Source of the DNA: Liolophura sinensis
Lineage: Eukaryota > Mollusca > Polyplacophora > Chitonida > Chitonidae
Length of the DNA stretch: 64,000 nt
Direction: 5' to 3'
Assembly: GCF_032854445.1 (NCBI RefSeq)
Contig: NC_088300.1
Location: forward strand, 59,308,984-59,372,983
Shown: positions 19,870-32,159 of the stretch, piece by piece
Layout: each line of letters opens with the position of its first letter
Position numbering within the stretch: the first letter of the stretch is position 1
Translations under genes and position numbers: made by a program
Notes under the pieces: model-generated
The model's database searches: none
The model's input: only the letters and a program-made list of their open reading frames with translations
What the model was told of the DNA's origin: nothing

Positions 19870-21740
19870 TCAATATCTTTCAAACTCGTCCATGTGCCAC
19901 AAAGCGATGATGTCACAAGAAAAAACAATGTCACCATGTCATACTACTGAAAATCAAAATTCTCATACTGCTGCAAAATGACAATGAAAAATCGACGTTG
20001 ATGAAGACTAAACCCTACATTATGTAAAGCGTGAATTTACTGAAGTCTTAAGACAGCACCAACATTAAATTTATTATTTTGTAGAAGCAGATACATCATC
20101 ATAGTCCCCATTTATGTGCCGGAAAACTGCTGAATTCGCAACATTTCAACCATTGCCTACTACCGATACTCGAACTGAGTAGAAGACAAAATGTTACATG
20201 TACAAACTTTACACTTTGTTGCACTGAGACCCAATTTCCACTTTAGAGTATAGGTGTTTGAGTACTTAATCTCCATGGCAATTTTGAATTTACTGAACTT
20301 CCTAAGCCATATTTCTCAAAAATTTTCAGGGAAAAGACGTCTTGATTGTAGTGTAATAAGGCGATGAGATCGATGAGAAGTTATGAAAAATGGATTGTTT
20401 TACAAAAGTGGGCCCTGACTGTCATTAATTTGAAAAGGTGGGTGTTCGTGATAGGGATGAATGCTGAATATTCATATTATGGGGGCAGGGGCAGGGGGAA
20501 GGGAGGGGGATTAACGCTCCGCACACTTTAACAGCCCGCGCATAAAGCAGGGTTTTTTTTAACCTGTAAACATATACTCATTAATCACTGAGTCAGAAAA
20601 ATGTGAGGACAAACATTGAGGTAGTTGGGCACAAAGCCACTGATTACAAGAGAGGGAACCCCTGATGGCCAGGTATTTGCTGATCCCCACGTGCCGGCCC
20701 GGAGCGAGCCACACGCCATTGTGAGGCGGTGGGTGTGACAAGACTGAAGGCAGAGTTGGCAGTCTGCCAGGCGGATGTCAGGAGAAGTCACTTGGTGCTG
20801 TACAAATAAAACATATACTCTTAAACTAACCTACACTACTTGTATCAGGTAAACAATCTAGTTTTCATATCGGCTTATCTGGGCCAAGGCTGATCGGCCC
20901 ACTTCCAGGACTTGATCTTTGATGGACATCAGGGCTTGTGATTGTAAAAGGACAAGAGAGATAAATAGTGATTATAAAAGTGACTGTTATATTAAGATGC
21001 ACCTGTAGTCTTAACTCTCCTGTACTACATGTATTAAACATAAAATTGTAGTACACAAGAACAAACAATACCTAATTATTTTCAACCACCTCTGACAGCC
21101 ATGGGGTGCAGAGAAATGATTCGCGCACGTTTACCTGGCATCTTTGTTGACACAAACAACTCATTTTAGTATCTTTTTCCTAATAATTGCATGCAAACAT
21201 TTCACTAAAAACAACTGCTGTAGATGTCGAAAAGGTTTACAGTAAATGGAGAATTCAGCGAAGGATTGAAGACTTCTGAAAGTACCTCTATGCCTACCTG
21301 GTGGAATTTGCACTTTATTTCCACACTCGACACAACATGAATGAATATCTGAGTATATGTACACATTGGTATTGTACTGGTGTTAAGGTCTTTACAAGTT
21401 AGCGTAAGGTTTACCATGGCTTTCATGAAAATGTCACATGTCATCTATTTCAGTTTTCCAACTCTAGTATCTCATTATGGCAGGCCAATCTCAATGCAGA
21501 CATATATAGAGTGCTGCTGCCTGCTGCACTAAAACACTATAAAAACCAAGCAAAGAAGTTCCAAAAACAAGTTTCAAAATCTGAGGCAAAACCAAACCGA
21601 GTATTGAACCACTTTACTGCGATTTTGTCACGGTCTTATTGTATTACTAGTAACATTCAACAACCCAGATATTTATTTCACCATGGGGCGAGACTTGTGT
21701 TCCATAAATGCCTACGTTAATTAAGTTAAATCTTTGATTG
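19870..21740. other. Non-coding DNA with a G-rich tract and GC-rich patch
   Basis: It contains a G4-type tract at 20481-20510 (runs of 5, 4, 5, 3 and 5 G). A GC-rich, CpG-containing patch at about 20620-20790 ('cacgtgccggcccggagcga') is open in two overlapping - frames but has no recognised product. It may be a conserved non-coding element. Confidence 0.4.
20481..20510 (+). other. G-quadruplex-forming tract
   Basis: Five G-runs are separated by CA, CA, AA and A. This is a very compact canonical G4 motif. Confidence 0.7.
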
Positions 21741-21747
21741 AATTAGT

Positions 21748-21915
21748 TCATGCTGGCTTCCTCCGGCCATACGTGGGAAGGTCTGCCAACAACCTGCAGA
21801 TGGTTGTGGGTTTCCCTTGGGTTCTGCCCAGTGACCTCCCACCATAATGCTGGTCGCCGTTACATCAATGAAATATTCTTACACCGTAAAACACCTATCA
21901 AATAAATAAATAAAT
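21748..21915 (-). repeat. Dispersed element family A, near-complete copy
   Basis: From 'catgctggcttcctccggcc' to 'gtaaaacacctatcaaataa'. This is the reverse orientation of the consensus and one of the best-preserved copies. Confidence 0.88.
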
Positions 21916-24550
21916 TACGCACTAGTTCCGTAACTTCCAGCTCATAATCACCTTGAATGACATGTAAGGGGAGGTGACTGTTTAAATGTTGCTCACTGAC
22001 ATTAATTACTGTACAATGACATTTGAGTTTCGTGCACGAGCTGGGCAGATAACTGACAACACCTATGGTATACAAACCACTGTCTTTGTCTTCAGTTCTT
22101 GAACAATAGATGCCACTGCTGACCTTTTAAAAAGGCCATCAGTGGTAGAACTCTCCAGTCAAATGCACCGACCAACAGGTGTGCCTGTAAAAAGCAGGTG
22201 CCCTTTGTAAGCAATCCAGCCAAGAGAAAGTTGGCCAGTCTAGCAGAAGTGGACATCAGTCTAGACTGATTTGTTCAAGTTCTGATGTCTTCAATGCTGT
22301 TCAAGTTTCAGCATTCACCTTAATATTATATACTTGGGCAAACAACGGACTCTCACTCAGCTCCTGGTGTGTGATACCTTTCTTGTCAATTTCATTCATT
22401 GGTAGTTTTCCTCATATTTAAGATAATTCATACACTGCAGACAACAGTATGTTATATATACGTAAAAATATGTATGCCTAGATAATACCACGTATACAAT
22501 TAAAAGATATATAGAAGAGTTTAGTGTTTTATTTCCTAATATGCATTTAAAATGGCCTTACAGTTTTCCTAGCCATGAAATGGTCAGTTTAAAACTTAAA
22601 TAGTCAGCAGTCGTAACGTCAACTGTTACAGCTATCAAAACAATACTGTGGAGGAAAGTGATGATTAGAGGGTGCTAATCTGGTCCCTAGTCCACTGATG
22701 AAGCATTTCTGAAAATTTGATAAAAAATATTTATAAAATGAAGAAATATAAAATTTGTCTCAAAAATAAACATTCTATATTTTTTTGTCATATATGTTTG
22801 GCACAGCTTTATTTCCCCTGAAATCATAGTCTTCATTTTTGAGTCTCTTTCATCTATCCTTTTAACTATTTGGCAACACAAATTTTTACCATTCTCAAGA
22901 TACAATCTCCTAGATGCTTTCTCCAGTAATTCTGTAGTCTGTGTTTAGCATTCATTATCAGATAGCAGATCAAATAACAGCCCGGTTTTGAGAATACATT
23001 GTTCTTTTTTCAGATTTCACTGCTCAGACTGCAATATGAGCCAGCTTTTCCATAAAAGCATGGACTTATACCATGTTTACACATGAAGAAGTTTGACATC
23101 TGGTCAACCATGATATTCCTTGGCCGATTGACTGGATAATTTGTCAAGGAATATTCTGAGTGACATATTAGAGGGCCTCGGCACCCGCCATTTGTTTCTT
23201 ACACAGTGTGGCAGCTGGCTGGAAGAATAGACTTACTTATTACCTACAGCGGTGATTTACCTACAACATTAGCTATTGTTAAAAGCACCTGCCCCAAAAG
23301 CTGAGCTTGGGGCATACTGTTGGGGAGGGGGGGTCAACCCCTGCACCCTGATCTCAATGTCAGCCAAGCTTATTCAATGCTTCAGTAAGACTTCATATCC
23401 TGTAACCTTAGGGCAGTTTTACCTAGCAGCTGCAGGGCAGGTCACAGTAACCTTCAACAACAGACACGTGCTCCTCCAAACTGATTAAATAAGCCGCGAT
23501 AAACTCCAGTCTATTTCAGGAATTAATCATACTTGTACCATGTCAGCTGCCCACTACCGACACTTACACGGCTTTTTCTATCGAACAAAGGTGTAAAACA
23601 ATGCTCCGTGAGGTAGATAAAAGGGTTCTTTTGCCCTCACCTGGCTGCTTCTCACTGGTCAAATCTATATCATATATATATGCCATTGTAGCCAGAAAAA
23701 TTTATAAGTTATTCCTCCATGCTGTCTTAGCAAATAACGTCAAAGGAAACTCAGTAACAACAAACTACAAATGTTCTATCAGTTATCCTTCTCTCTGCAT
23801 CACTTAAACTGGTCTAACAAGCAGCTGAAAACATAGGACTTGCAGGCTGTGAAAAACTATGGAAACATCATTCCCTTGATTAAAAAACGAACATGGGAGG
23901 ATCAGGTACAGAAAAAATAAAAACAGAAACAGGTTCTAATACACAACTTTAAATTCATTTTTATTGCAGACTGTCACGCCACTGCTAGACAGTTTCAAAT
24001 CATAGTGTAGTCGGTGCAGTCAGTCAGTGCAAGATTCCAGATCAGATTTTATAAGATTTATATATGACACTGATTCATAAATAACACATGGTTACAAAGC
24101 AATAAAGAGCAGCAAGAAGACAGAGGTCAAAGAAACTGTCACGATAAGTTCCTACATGCTTTCATGAAAGTATTTAATTATTTATTTCCATGATTGATAT
24201 TGAAGCCATGTCTGTGTCTGACTTACCATATGTAAATATAGTTGTCATGCAAAGAAGTATACCAGAATGAAAAAAAAAACATCAGAAAAAGGCTCCCTTT
24301 GACAGGGAAGGTGAGTTATATGTTTAAAACTTTTAATACAAACATTTTAATGCTTTTCAGCAGCCTGAACCAAGGTGCAATTAAAAAGGAGGATGTGATT
24401 TTTGGGGTATTAGGAAAATGCAGCACTGTTCACAGATGTTACAGATATAATAAATATGAACAAAAATAAGCAGCATTCAAGGCCGAAAAATTAAGACCTG
24501 ATTGACTTTTAGTCACACCTGAGCTAATAACATTTCCTGTAATTCAATAC
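21916..24550. other. Non-coding DNA with two small foldbacks
   Basis: An imperfect hairpin lies at 22112-22145 (arms tgaccttttt-like) and a perfect 16-bp palindrome at 22255-22270. No exon was identified; ORFs are short and unsupported. A poly-G tract (ggggaggggggg) lies near 23320-23331. Confidence 0.45.
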
Positions 24551-24555
24551 CAATG

Positions 24556-24640
24556 CATTTCCTCCCAACATAATCCTGGCCACTGTTGCATAAGAGAAAT
24601 ATTCTTAAAACCCCTGTGAAATAGATGAATAAAGAAATAA
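24556..24640 (-). repeat. Dispersed element family A fragment
   Basis: 'ttcctcccaacataatcctg' ... 'agagaaatattcttaaaa' matches the first half of the consensus in reverse. Confidence 0.65.
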
Positions 24641-25665
24641 ATGTCAATGCTACCTTTTCCACCATGTGTATTTATATCAAGACCTCTGTCACATGAGAAC
24701 TCCTGGAGAACATCAAACTATGAGAACCAAATGCACCAATGTTAGATCTGAGCTGAAATGTTGTCAAAATCAACAAAACGGCCAAAGCACAATAGTTCAC
24801 GATCAGTTCACAGTAGAATGTTGAAAAGAATGATCAAAAATTCCACTCCAAAAACAATGCCTATACTGCACAAAATGCGACAGTTTTCAATTTTCTTACG
24901 AGAAAAAGAATCAAATTCGTGTTCAGAGTGTCTAATGACATACTGCCTGTGCTCAAGATAAAAACTTGTTACAGTATACTTAAGTAGTTGATCCTAATTA
25001 AAGTCCAGGTGTCTACTGTAATAGACGTATTGACTACAAAAAAAAAAAACCTCTAGCACCATAGCCCTCTCCCCTAAGGCACGTGGCTTCGCGCTAGAGG
25101 ACCACATTATTCATCCACGGCACATCCGACAGGTATTTTGGCCTGTCTACCTGGCGTGTGTTTTTTATCCCAACGGTTTGTTTTTAATACAGTAGTGGAC
25201 ATCCCTCTGATTCTCCACCTGTATGCAAATACCACTGATAATATCACGGCAACACAAAATGATGTGCATCAACTTTAATTAGAGTTGGAATAATAAATAG
25301 CTGTTATAAATGTGATCTGTGGTTAAATGTATTTGGGTCAGTAAAGTGGCACGCGTCCGCTCTTGATTACACACCATTAGTTTTTGTATTTATCTTTAAT
25401 TAAAACAGGATCACAAGTCCACCTATACTCACTGAAGGGATGACCTGATCAAATGCCGAGATAATGCTAAAAAAATGTCACTGTTCCGTTTTATCTCAAA
25501 TATCTCAAAGCTAAAAAAATTACATCAATGGAATGTAGTAACGTAATTAATTTGCTGTTCCAAAAGGTGCTTACTGGCCTAGTTTATAGAACAAGGGAGA
25601 CATTTGAAAATAATGAAACAAATCTCTTATATCAAAAGCCATCTGCCATGCTAAACCCTATATTT
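24641..25665. other. Non-coding DNA, nothing recognised
   Basis: AT-rich sequence with an A-run near 25038. ORFs present are short and lysine-rich from A-tracts. Confidence 0.5.
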
Positions 25666-25667
25666 TA

Positions 25668-26019
25668 GTGAGCGAGTGCTTGAGGTTTAACGTTGTACTT
25701 AACAATTTTTTGGTCATATGATGACAAATGAATCCTTAGAGTGCATGGGATGTGCTTCCTTGTTGCAGGATGGATTCCCACTGCTCTTTTATCTAGTCCC
25801 GCTTCACTGAGATTGCTTACCAAAGGCAAGTAAGCCACGTGTTCGAGCCATTATAGTGATACGGGTCAACCAGTCGTTGCATTATCCCCTTCATGCTGAA
25901 CACCAAGTGAGGAAGTCACAACTTCCTCTTTAAAGGTCTTAGGTGTGACTTGACCCAGGATTGATCCTGGATCTACCACTCCCGAAGCAGATGCTCTACC
26001 AATTGTGCTATGTGGGCCG
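25668..26019 (-). mobile_element. tRNA-derived SINE, full-length copy
   Basis: Reading the - strand, a tRNA-like head comes first: A box TAGCACAATTGGTAGAGC, then 'atctgcttcgggagtggtag', then a B-box-like GGATCAATCC. The SINE body follows ('gactggttgacccgtatca'), then 'tgcaacaaggaagcacat', and the tail 'ttaaacctcaagcactcgct'. It is about 350 bp long. The same family occurs at 7575-7795 and 31855-32158. A RNA polymerase III origin is established for such SINEs; the RT partner is unknown. Confidence 0.85.
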
Positions 26020-26195
26020 TTCCATATTTTTTAAGGCTGTAAAGTACCAAGGATAAGTATATAATGGATACATGCTTTTTTTTCTATATCCATGCATCTA
26101 ATGTTTATAAACCATGATAAGAATCAGGGTAAGCTAAACTTGAATCTACACCTCGCATACATAATAAAAATTAAGTTAAAAACTATTTGTTCAGT

Positions 26196-26292
26196 ACATT
26201 GGTGTTTTATGATGTGCACAAGAGTATTTCACTTTATTATGGCCATGACAATCTACAGGCTGCTGGCAGACCTTCCCACATACGACCTGAGA
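26196..26292 (+). repeat. Dispersed element family A fragment
   Basis: 'acattggtgttttatgatg' ... 'caggctgctggcagaccttc', with the middle part deleted. Confidence 0.7.
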
Positions 26293-26594
26293 TGAAACCA
26301 TCTTAAAAAAAAATATAAATGCCTGTATGATTTCAGCTTTTTAAAAGTACACATACCTTCACTTTGTACTTAAGCACAAGTCTCTGACAGTAGTTCTTAT
26401 ATATATACATATAAATATATTCCCGCCACTATTTATCGGATTTAAATACTTCCTTTACTGAATCATTTATAGATAAAGTTGCCCAAGGGATAATTTGATG
26501 TTTGCTCAGAAAGAAGACAGAATGAGTTTTCTTAAAACTCAAACACGAAAATTATGCCCAAAAGTGAATCATGGCCCTTACAGACATGAGATGT

Positions 26595-26790
26595 TCAGTG
26601 CGAGGTATAGATGAGGTGTATATGAGGTATATGCCTCATGTACACCTTTAGTGTGGGGTATAGATGAGGTGCACACCGTATCTCTATTATCTGAGGTGTA
26701 ACGTATCTCAAGTACACCCAAGCCATATACCTATACCTCAGGAAAAAATCAACACTTAGAAGATGTACCTCATATACACCCTGGGAAAAC
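26595..26790. repeat. GAGGTGTA / TACACCTC inverted-motif block
   Basis: The 8-mer gaggtgta (or g.ggtgta) and its complement tacacctc/tacaccc recur many times in both orientations. A second smaller block lies at about 27090-27135. It may be a degenerate palindromic satellite. Function is unknown. Confidence 0.45.
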
Positions 26791-27422
26791 AACCCAATTA
26801 TGCACTGATTGATGCTTCCTGGGACAGAATTTGGAACATGTTTAGGTACATGAACAGTTTTAAAAGGTACTAAATTTTGATCATGCAGCTAGAAAAGCGT
26901 CATGGAAATGTATATCACTGTTGTTGTAAGTCAGTTGAAAGAACAGCATGCACTTATAAACTTGCTTAAATTCATCTATAATTTATACAGCCAATATTTC
27001 AGTGTTGTGAGCTTGTTTTCTGTCAAAAAAAAGAAAAAAAGAAAGAAGTGAAAACAGTACACATCCACCTTGCCTATAAACATGTACCAATTGTACACCT
27101 CAGATGTACCTCAAGTATGCCTCTAGTACACCTTATAAGGGTAAGGGGGAGTTCAAAATTGGATGTTAGACACCCAAAACAGCATGGATAAAATAGTTCT
27201 GCTGTGCAAGATTCTTTCTCAGTGTTCTACATCTGACTTACACAGATGACCAGCTCTTTTCAGGCTTTAAACATCGGTTCACTGCTAACGAATTACTAGT
27301 TATCAAATTACAACTTATACATTGCCTTTAAACGGGCTTTTACCAGACAGATACGTCTTAAAGTGTACACCTTTAACTAGTTCATTTACATGGCACAGGA
27401 TGTCTGACAATTCATTTTAATA

Positions 27423-27775
27423 AATTCCAAATTTATTGTCATTAAATTATGTGGTGTTCCACAGGCATCAAAACTGACATTCTTTATTTTTTTTCTGTTT
27501 CTAAATGATCTTGTTCTGATCATTTTTAATGATTACATCTGGCAATACAATATGCTGATGACACAACTCTTCCACTCTTACTTAGATATACTCCTGATAC
27601 AGAACAAAAGCTAAGCACTGATCGCAAGGGGACTGAACAATAAACAGTAATTCTATGCTTGAATACAAAGAGCGACTAGCTGTGAGCCTATTTCATCCTT
27701 AAATACTGATGGACAAGTAACAGAAAGAATGTGTGATACCAAACTACCATTGGTAGTTGTCAATGAATAATAAAT
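27423..27775 (+). pseudogene. LINE reverse-transcriptase remnant
   Basis: Three pieces of a non-LTR reverse transcriptase survive in different frames. First is CGVPQASK followed by a hydrophobic FLND stretch, which matches the GVPQGS...FLLYINDL region of family enzymes. Second is QYADDTTL (27548-27571), the catalytic YADD box of the palm. Third, near 27699-27770, is LNTDGQVTERM-CDTKLPLVV, resembling the post-catalytic 'G..V..V...KLLGV' strand. Stops and frameshifts separate the pieces, so it is inactive. The LINE clade cannot be assigned. Confidence 0.8.
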
Positions 27776-27779
27776 AACA

Positions 27780-29625
27780 ATCTTAAATGACATTGTCACA
27801 TCCATTGACATTGAGCACCATGCGGCAATGCAACCGCAGCGAACTCGACTGATACAATGATGCCAATCAGAAAAGTGTATTGATAATCTCTATGTATTTC
27901 ACATGTTTCTGGATGAAAATGTACAGCCACATAACTACTTAATGCACATCATACATGTGCATGAGCGTACAGTATTGTCATTAAACTTTCTGATCATTTT
28001 GCTGTTGATAAGTTTGATAAAGCGATTCACTGCTGCTGTACTTATTACACACATTTTAAACCGCCTATAGCTTGGTGTTGATCACTACATGTTGATCTAC
28101 TATATTACAGGTAGTTTAGCCAAACCACTGTCCCTACTTAAGACATCTGACCGGATTCTTCAGTCTCTCCATAAACAAATGCCTTAGCAACTACGATCTC
28201 ACAACTTTTTACTCCGCTGAATCCCAAAGAATCTATGTAGCTAGTGACATTAACACAAGCGTCCTGAATGAGAGCAGTTCCACTAACAGTAACCTCCACA
28301 TACTCAGGATAAGATGTTTGAACAGGTGGAATCTGGTTCATGAAGTATGTAGTAAAGAGCTAGCCCCATCCTGTTAAAATTGTCACCTGCAGGAACTTCC
28401 TATCCCAAACATCACAGCTTAATAATGTGCATAAGCAAATAATAATACTGTCAACATTTCTACAATACTTCCTTATTTAGAAATCTCTAATGTTATGTGT
28501 GTCCTAAAAACTGTGCTCTCTTCCCACCCCCACCCCCACTCCAAACATACAAACTATAGTTGTGAGACAAACCACAGCTGAGCAGTCAGTCATACACTCC
28601 AGCTACAGGTACAAGTGCATGAAGAAACCTGACAATGATGCCTTCGTTTTATGTGAAGTTACAATAAATAGAGTGAAGCAGGAATGAAACGAAAGTAAGG
28701 ATATCAAATAGACTACCAAAAAAAAAATCTTTCTGTTGTCAATCTCAGTCAAAGAATACTATACTGTTGTTATGTGATAGTGGGCCTTGGGGACATAAAC
28801 AGTTAATGTAGAGGGCAGGTGCATTTATGGGCTGACCAATGAGCTTGTGGGAGCCAAGTGGCAGAGATTTGACTGCTCAGGTACTGGCTCATGGTCCATG
28901 AACAAGTTACTCAGACATGCAGCTATAGTTTCAAATCAATTGGGGCAAAGCACTTCTCCCTGCAGAACACCACAGGGCTTATATAGGCAGATGTTCTTGT
29001 TTTGGCAGGAAAAGTTTTACTTATCTATCACCCAGTGTGATTTTTATCTCTAGCTCTTGCATATATCATTCCCACCTTTTCAAATGGCAGGTGAGAATAT
29101 ATCAGGTAAATCTAAAGTCTGTACCACACAGGCCATAAAACAGAGGTATGCCTTCCTGGAGCCATTACAACAGGAGGTAGGAATCTGCCAAAAGCATTCG
29201 AGTGGAAAACAAGGGTTAAAAATGCACCACTAAACCATGCCACCTCTGCCTTTTATTTAGAAAGGTTGACACCAACGGTTACACATACAGTCAGTGTCAG
29301 TTCATAAAGATCTTGCAGATGGATAAAAGATGTGTCATAGATTTAATATATGCAAAAGTGGTGCAGAATGCAGAATGCTGACTTTTTGACATATTAAGCT
29401 TCAAACAAAATGACCGTTTGTGAGATCTGAATCTTCATTCATTTATGATGCAATTCACTTTCATGAATGTACTTGTATTATGTATTCACCTTTAGAAAAG
29501 GTGTCATTACATCAGCTTTTAGACAGGAACATAAAGTACATCATTATCGACATGTTTTAAATGTTGACTCAGGCAACAATGATGCATGACAGCTTCAGTC
29601 ACGCACATCTGGTACTGTGTTTATC
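27780..29625. other. Mostly non-coding DNA
   Basis: Apart from the tentative ORF at 28138-28341 there is a C-rich tract (28522-28541, G4-capable on the - strand) and otherwise AT-rich DNA without recognised elements. Confidence 0.45.
28138..28341 (-). CDS. Unassigned ORF or 3'-terminal exon fragment
   Basis: A - strand frame from ATG (28341) encodes 67 residues and ends GETEESGQMS, then TAA. It starts MNQIPPVQTSYPEYVEVTVS. Alternation of hydrophobic and polar residues (YVEVTVSG, CEIVVAKAFVYG) suggests beta-strands, and CpG density is above the local background, which is why it was kept. The frame is open back to a TAG just before CTCTTT, without a convincing polypyrimidine acceptor, so the true 5' border is unclear. 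It could be a last exon, a decayed gene fragment or chance. No family was recognised. Confidence 0.25.
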   Translation of the reverse strand: MNQIPPVQTSYPEYVEVTVSGTALIQDACVNVTSYIDSLGFSGVKSCEIVVAKAFVYGETEESGQMS

Positions 29626-29628
29626 AAC

Positions 29629-29805
29629 AGGAAGGTTCCTCTCTGGTCATACATGGGAAGGTCTGCCAGCAAACTGGCAGATGGTTTTGAATTAACATTG
29701 GACTCTGTCCAGTTTCTTCCCACCATAACATACTGGCTGCCTTCATTTAAAAGAAACATTTTTGAGCACTGTGTAAAACACCAATCAAATAAATTAATAA
29801 ATAAC
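29629..29805 (-). repeat. Dispersed element family A, diverged copy
   Basis: 'catgggaaggtctgccagca' ... 'gtaaaacaccaatcaaataa'. Both ORFs crossing it on the two strands are repeat translations. Confidence 0.8.
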
Positions 29806-29809
29806 AGCA

Positions 29810-31850
29810 TGTCTTCTTTCACTAATATCCAACCTGGAAAATTAGTAGAAGGCATTTACTTGTAAGTAGCAGGATTTTTGCCATTTTTCCACAGGTTTTC
29901 AAACTATCCACTGTTCACACACTGTGCACTAATTATGGCATAGTGTATTTAAAAAAGGTGTGCTGGAAACAATAAAAGTTCAAAAAAGATAACAAACATT
30001 ACAGAGGAACAAATGGAAGGAAATACTGTTATGTATCAAATGGGTAAAAACTCTGACCAGGTGAAGCAGGTGAAATCTGATAGAGGTTCTTGTACTGATG
30101 AAAGCACGTGGAAACTTGTTAATCATGAAACTGTTCAATACGATAAAACAAACATAAAAAAGTATCTAGTAAACAACTACAAATAAAAAGGCACACTGAA
30201 ATAAATGAGAAAATGAAAAAAATGAATGAGGGTTAAGTTGACATTGGATGGAAAAATCCACAAAAAGAAAGAATTAAGAGGGAAATGTAATTAAGTTAGA
30301 GTCTGGATTTGTCTAGTTTCTTGTGAGTCAAATGAAGCCAGAGCCTAAGATGCTTTTATCTCAAATTAACCATCCCTTTTTGTGCCGACACTTAAGGACA
30401 AAAAAAAACCTGACAAAAAAAAAAAAGAGAGATAAAAGTGGCTTAACAAAGGCTGGCAGATGAGAGAGTGGACTGAATGTGAGGAGTAGATTGATGACAC
30501 TGCAGTGTTAGAGCGTTTGGCAGAATATCTGAGGCTGCTGATCGGCTCCCAATGGGCACTTTAAGCTGTGAATTAGAGTGAGACCAGCATTCCTCCATCA
30601 CACAGACCTGCTAGGTTACATTGTCCGCTTGCTTCACCTGGGCAAGACAAATACAAATGGATGGAAGTCCCAGACAATACAGGCTCACAGCTCCTTTTTT
30701 ACAATCTTAGAGAATAATAGGGGTGGGGGAGTAAGATCTGACAAAACCCCTGGAGAGACAGCACAATCAAACAATACACCACAGGTGAGGGGGGTGTATG
30801 CCAATCAGCGAGAACGGAGATTAAGAGTGGGCAAAAAAAGCTTTAGCCCCCTCCCGAATTAAGTGTGCCGGAAATGTGAGGTATTTAGTTCATATCTTCA
30901 TAAAAGAGGTGCTACTTTTGAAACGTGCCTTTTTATTTAAAAACAAGTTTGTGAAAATGAGGCAGAGAAAAAAACGCTGGAGATTAGAGTTTGAGTGAAC
31001 CTTGGTTCAGGGTTGGGATACAGGCAGGCTGAGGTGTGGTTAGGCGGGGACAGTCAGAGATGGGTAGATAACACCTGAATACACCTGTCTGACTGAACCT
31101 GCTTGGCAATCTAGACTTTTACCTGCTCAATTGGCTCCAGAAGATTACCTGCTTAAGTGCTTCAGTCTATCAAGTAATTAAGGTGTTGCAATAATGGCAG
31201 TTAAATGACCACATCAAAGTAGACATGTAACTTGAGAACAGGTAAAGCTGGATCAACAGAAAGGTGCTAACAGGAGTTTTAATGCCTGTGCAAGTCATTG
31301 CACCCATCTGCTGTCACCATTAGATAACAATTGTGTCAGATTAGAGGTACTTGTCTGACCCAGTCAATGTCCCCACCACCTGGTATAACTCTCCAAAATC
31401 TTCGGCTCAATGACTGAACAACAGAAACTTTCAGAGACGTGTCAAATTTTGACATGTTTAAATGTAATGGCTTCTGAAACCCTTGTCTTTTTACACAAGA
31501 AAATGTTACATGGACATTACACCTCTTAATATACATTAACACACTTGTGACAATGTTGCCAACTGTTTCCTAACATGTCTAACAAGATTTGACAAGAGCT
31601 GTACATCTTCTAAAAAGTCACACAAAAAATGTATGTTTAGGAGCCAAAATATACATCAACGTTAAGCAGAAGACTATACTTTTTGTGCTACACGACTTGG
31701 TACAGTAAGGCAGAGTATATGCCCCAGAAAGATAAGATAAGAAAGTGCAAATTTTCAAATCCCAGCACAGTTCTGTAAATTTGCAAATCAAAAGTATAAA
31801 ACTTAGTCAAATCACCCATAAAAGTTATATGGCAATAAAAGAGAGTGATT
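29810..31850. other. Non-coding block rich in CAGGT/ACCTG
   Basis: Between about 30560 and 31260 the DNA is complex and dense in ACCTG/CAGGT pentamers (for example six in 31070-31245). It resembles a cis-regulatory or conserved non-coding block. A 94-codon + ORF (30578-30862) has no recognised product. Confidence 0.4.
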
Positions 31851-31854
31851 GCTC

Positions 31855-32158
31855 AGGGTTTAATGTTTAATTCTTCAGTCATTTGATGACAAAGGAATCC
31901 TTAGACTGCATGTAATATGCCTCCTTGTTGCAGGATGGACTTCCACTGCTGTTTTATCTAGTGCACTTCACTGAGACGCTTTTACCAAAGGCAAGTAAGC
32001 TGCCCTGCCCAGGCCATTATACTGATACAGGTCAACCAGTCGATGCACTACATCGTTCCAACTACCTCTTTTATGGTCTTAGGTGTGACCCGACCCAGGG
32101 TTGACCCTCGATCTCCTACTCCTGAAGCAGACGCTCTACCAACTGAGCTATCCAGGTC
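31855..32158 (-). mobile_element. tRNA-derived SINE, third copy
   Basis: On the - strand it starts with a well-kept tRNA-like head ('tagctcagttggtagagcgt', 'ctgcttcaggagtaggagat', 'gggtcaaccctgggtcggg'). It then has the SINE body and ends near 'aattaaacattaaaccc'. The A and B boxes are closer to consensus than in the copy at 25668. Confidence 0.85.
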
Positions 32159-32159
32159 A

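Noticed and set aside
21300-21385. Cys-containing - strand piece (CVECGNKVQIPPG) before gtaggc
   Set aside because: Weak acceptor and no partner exons. Chance cannot be excluded.
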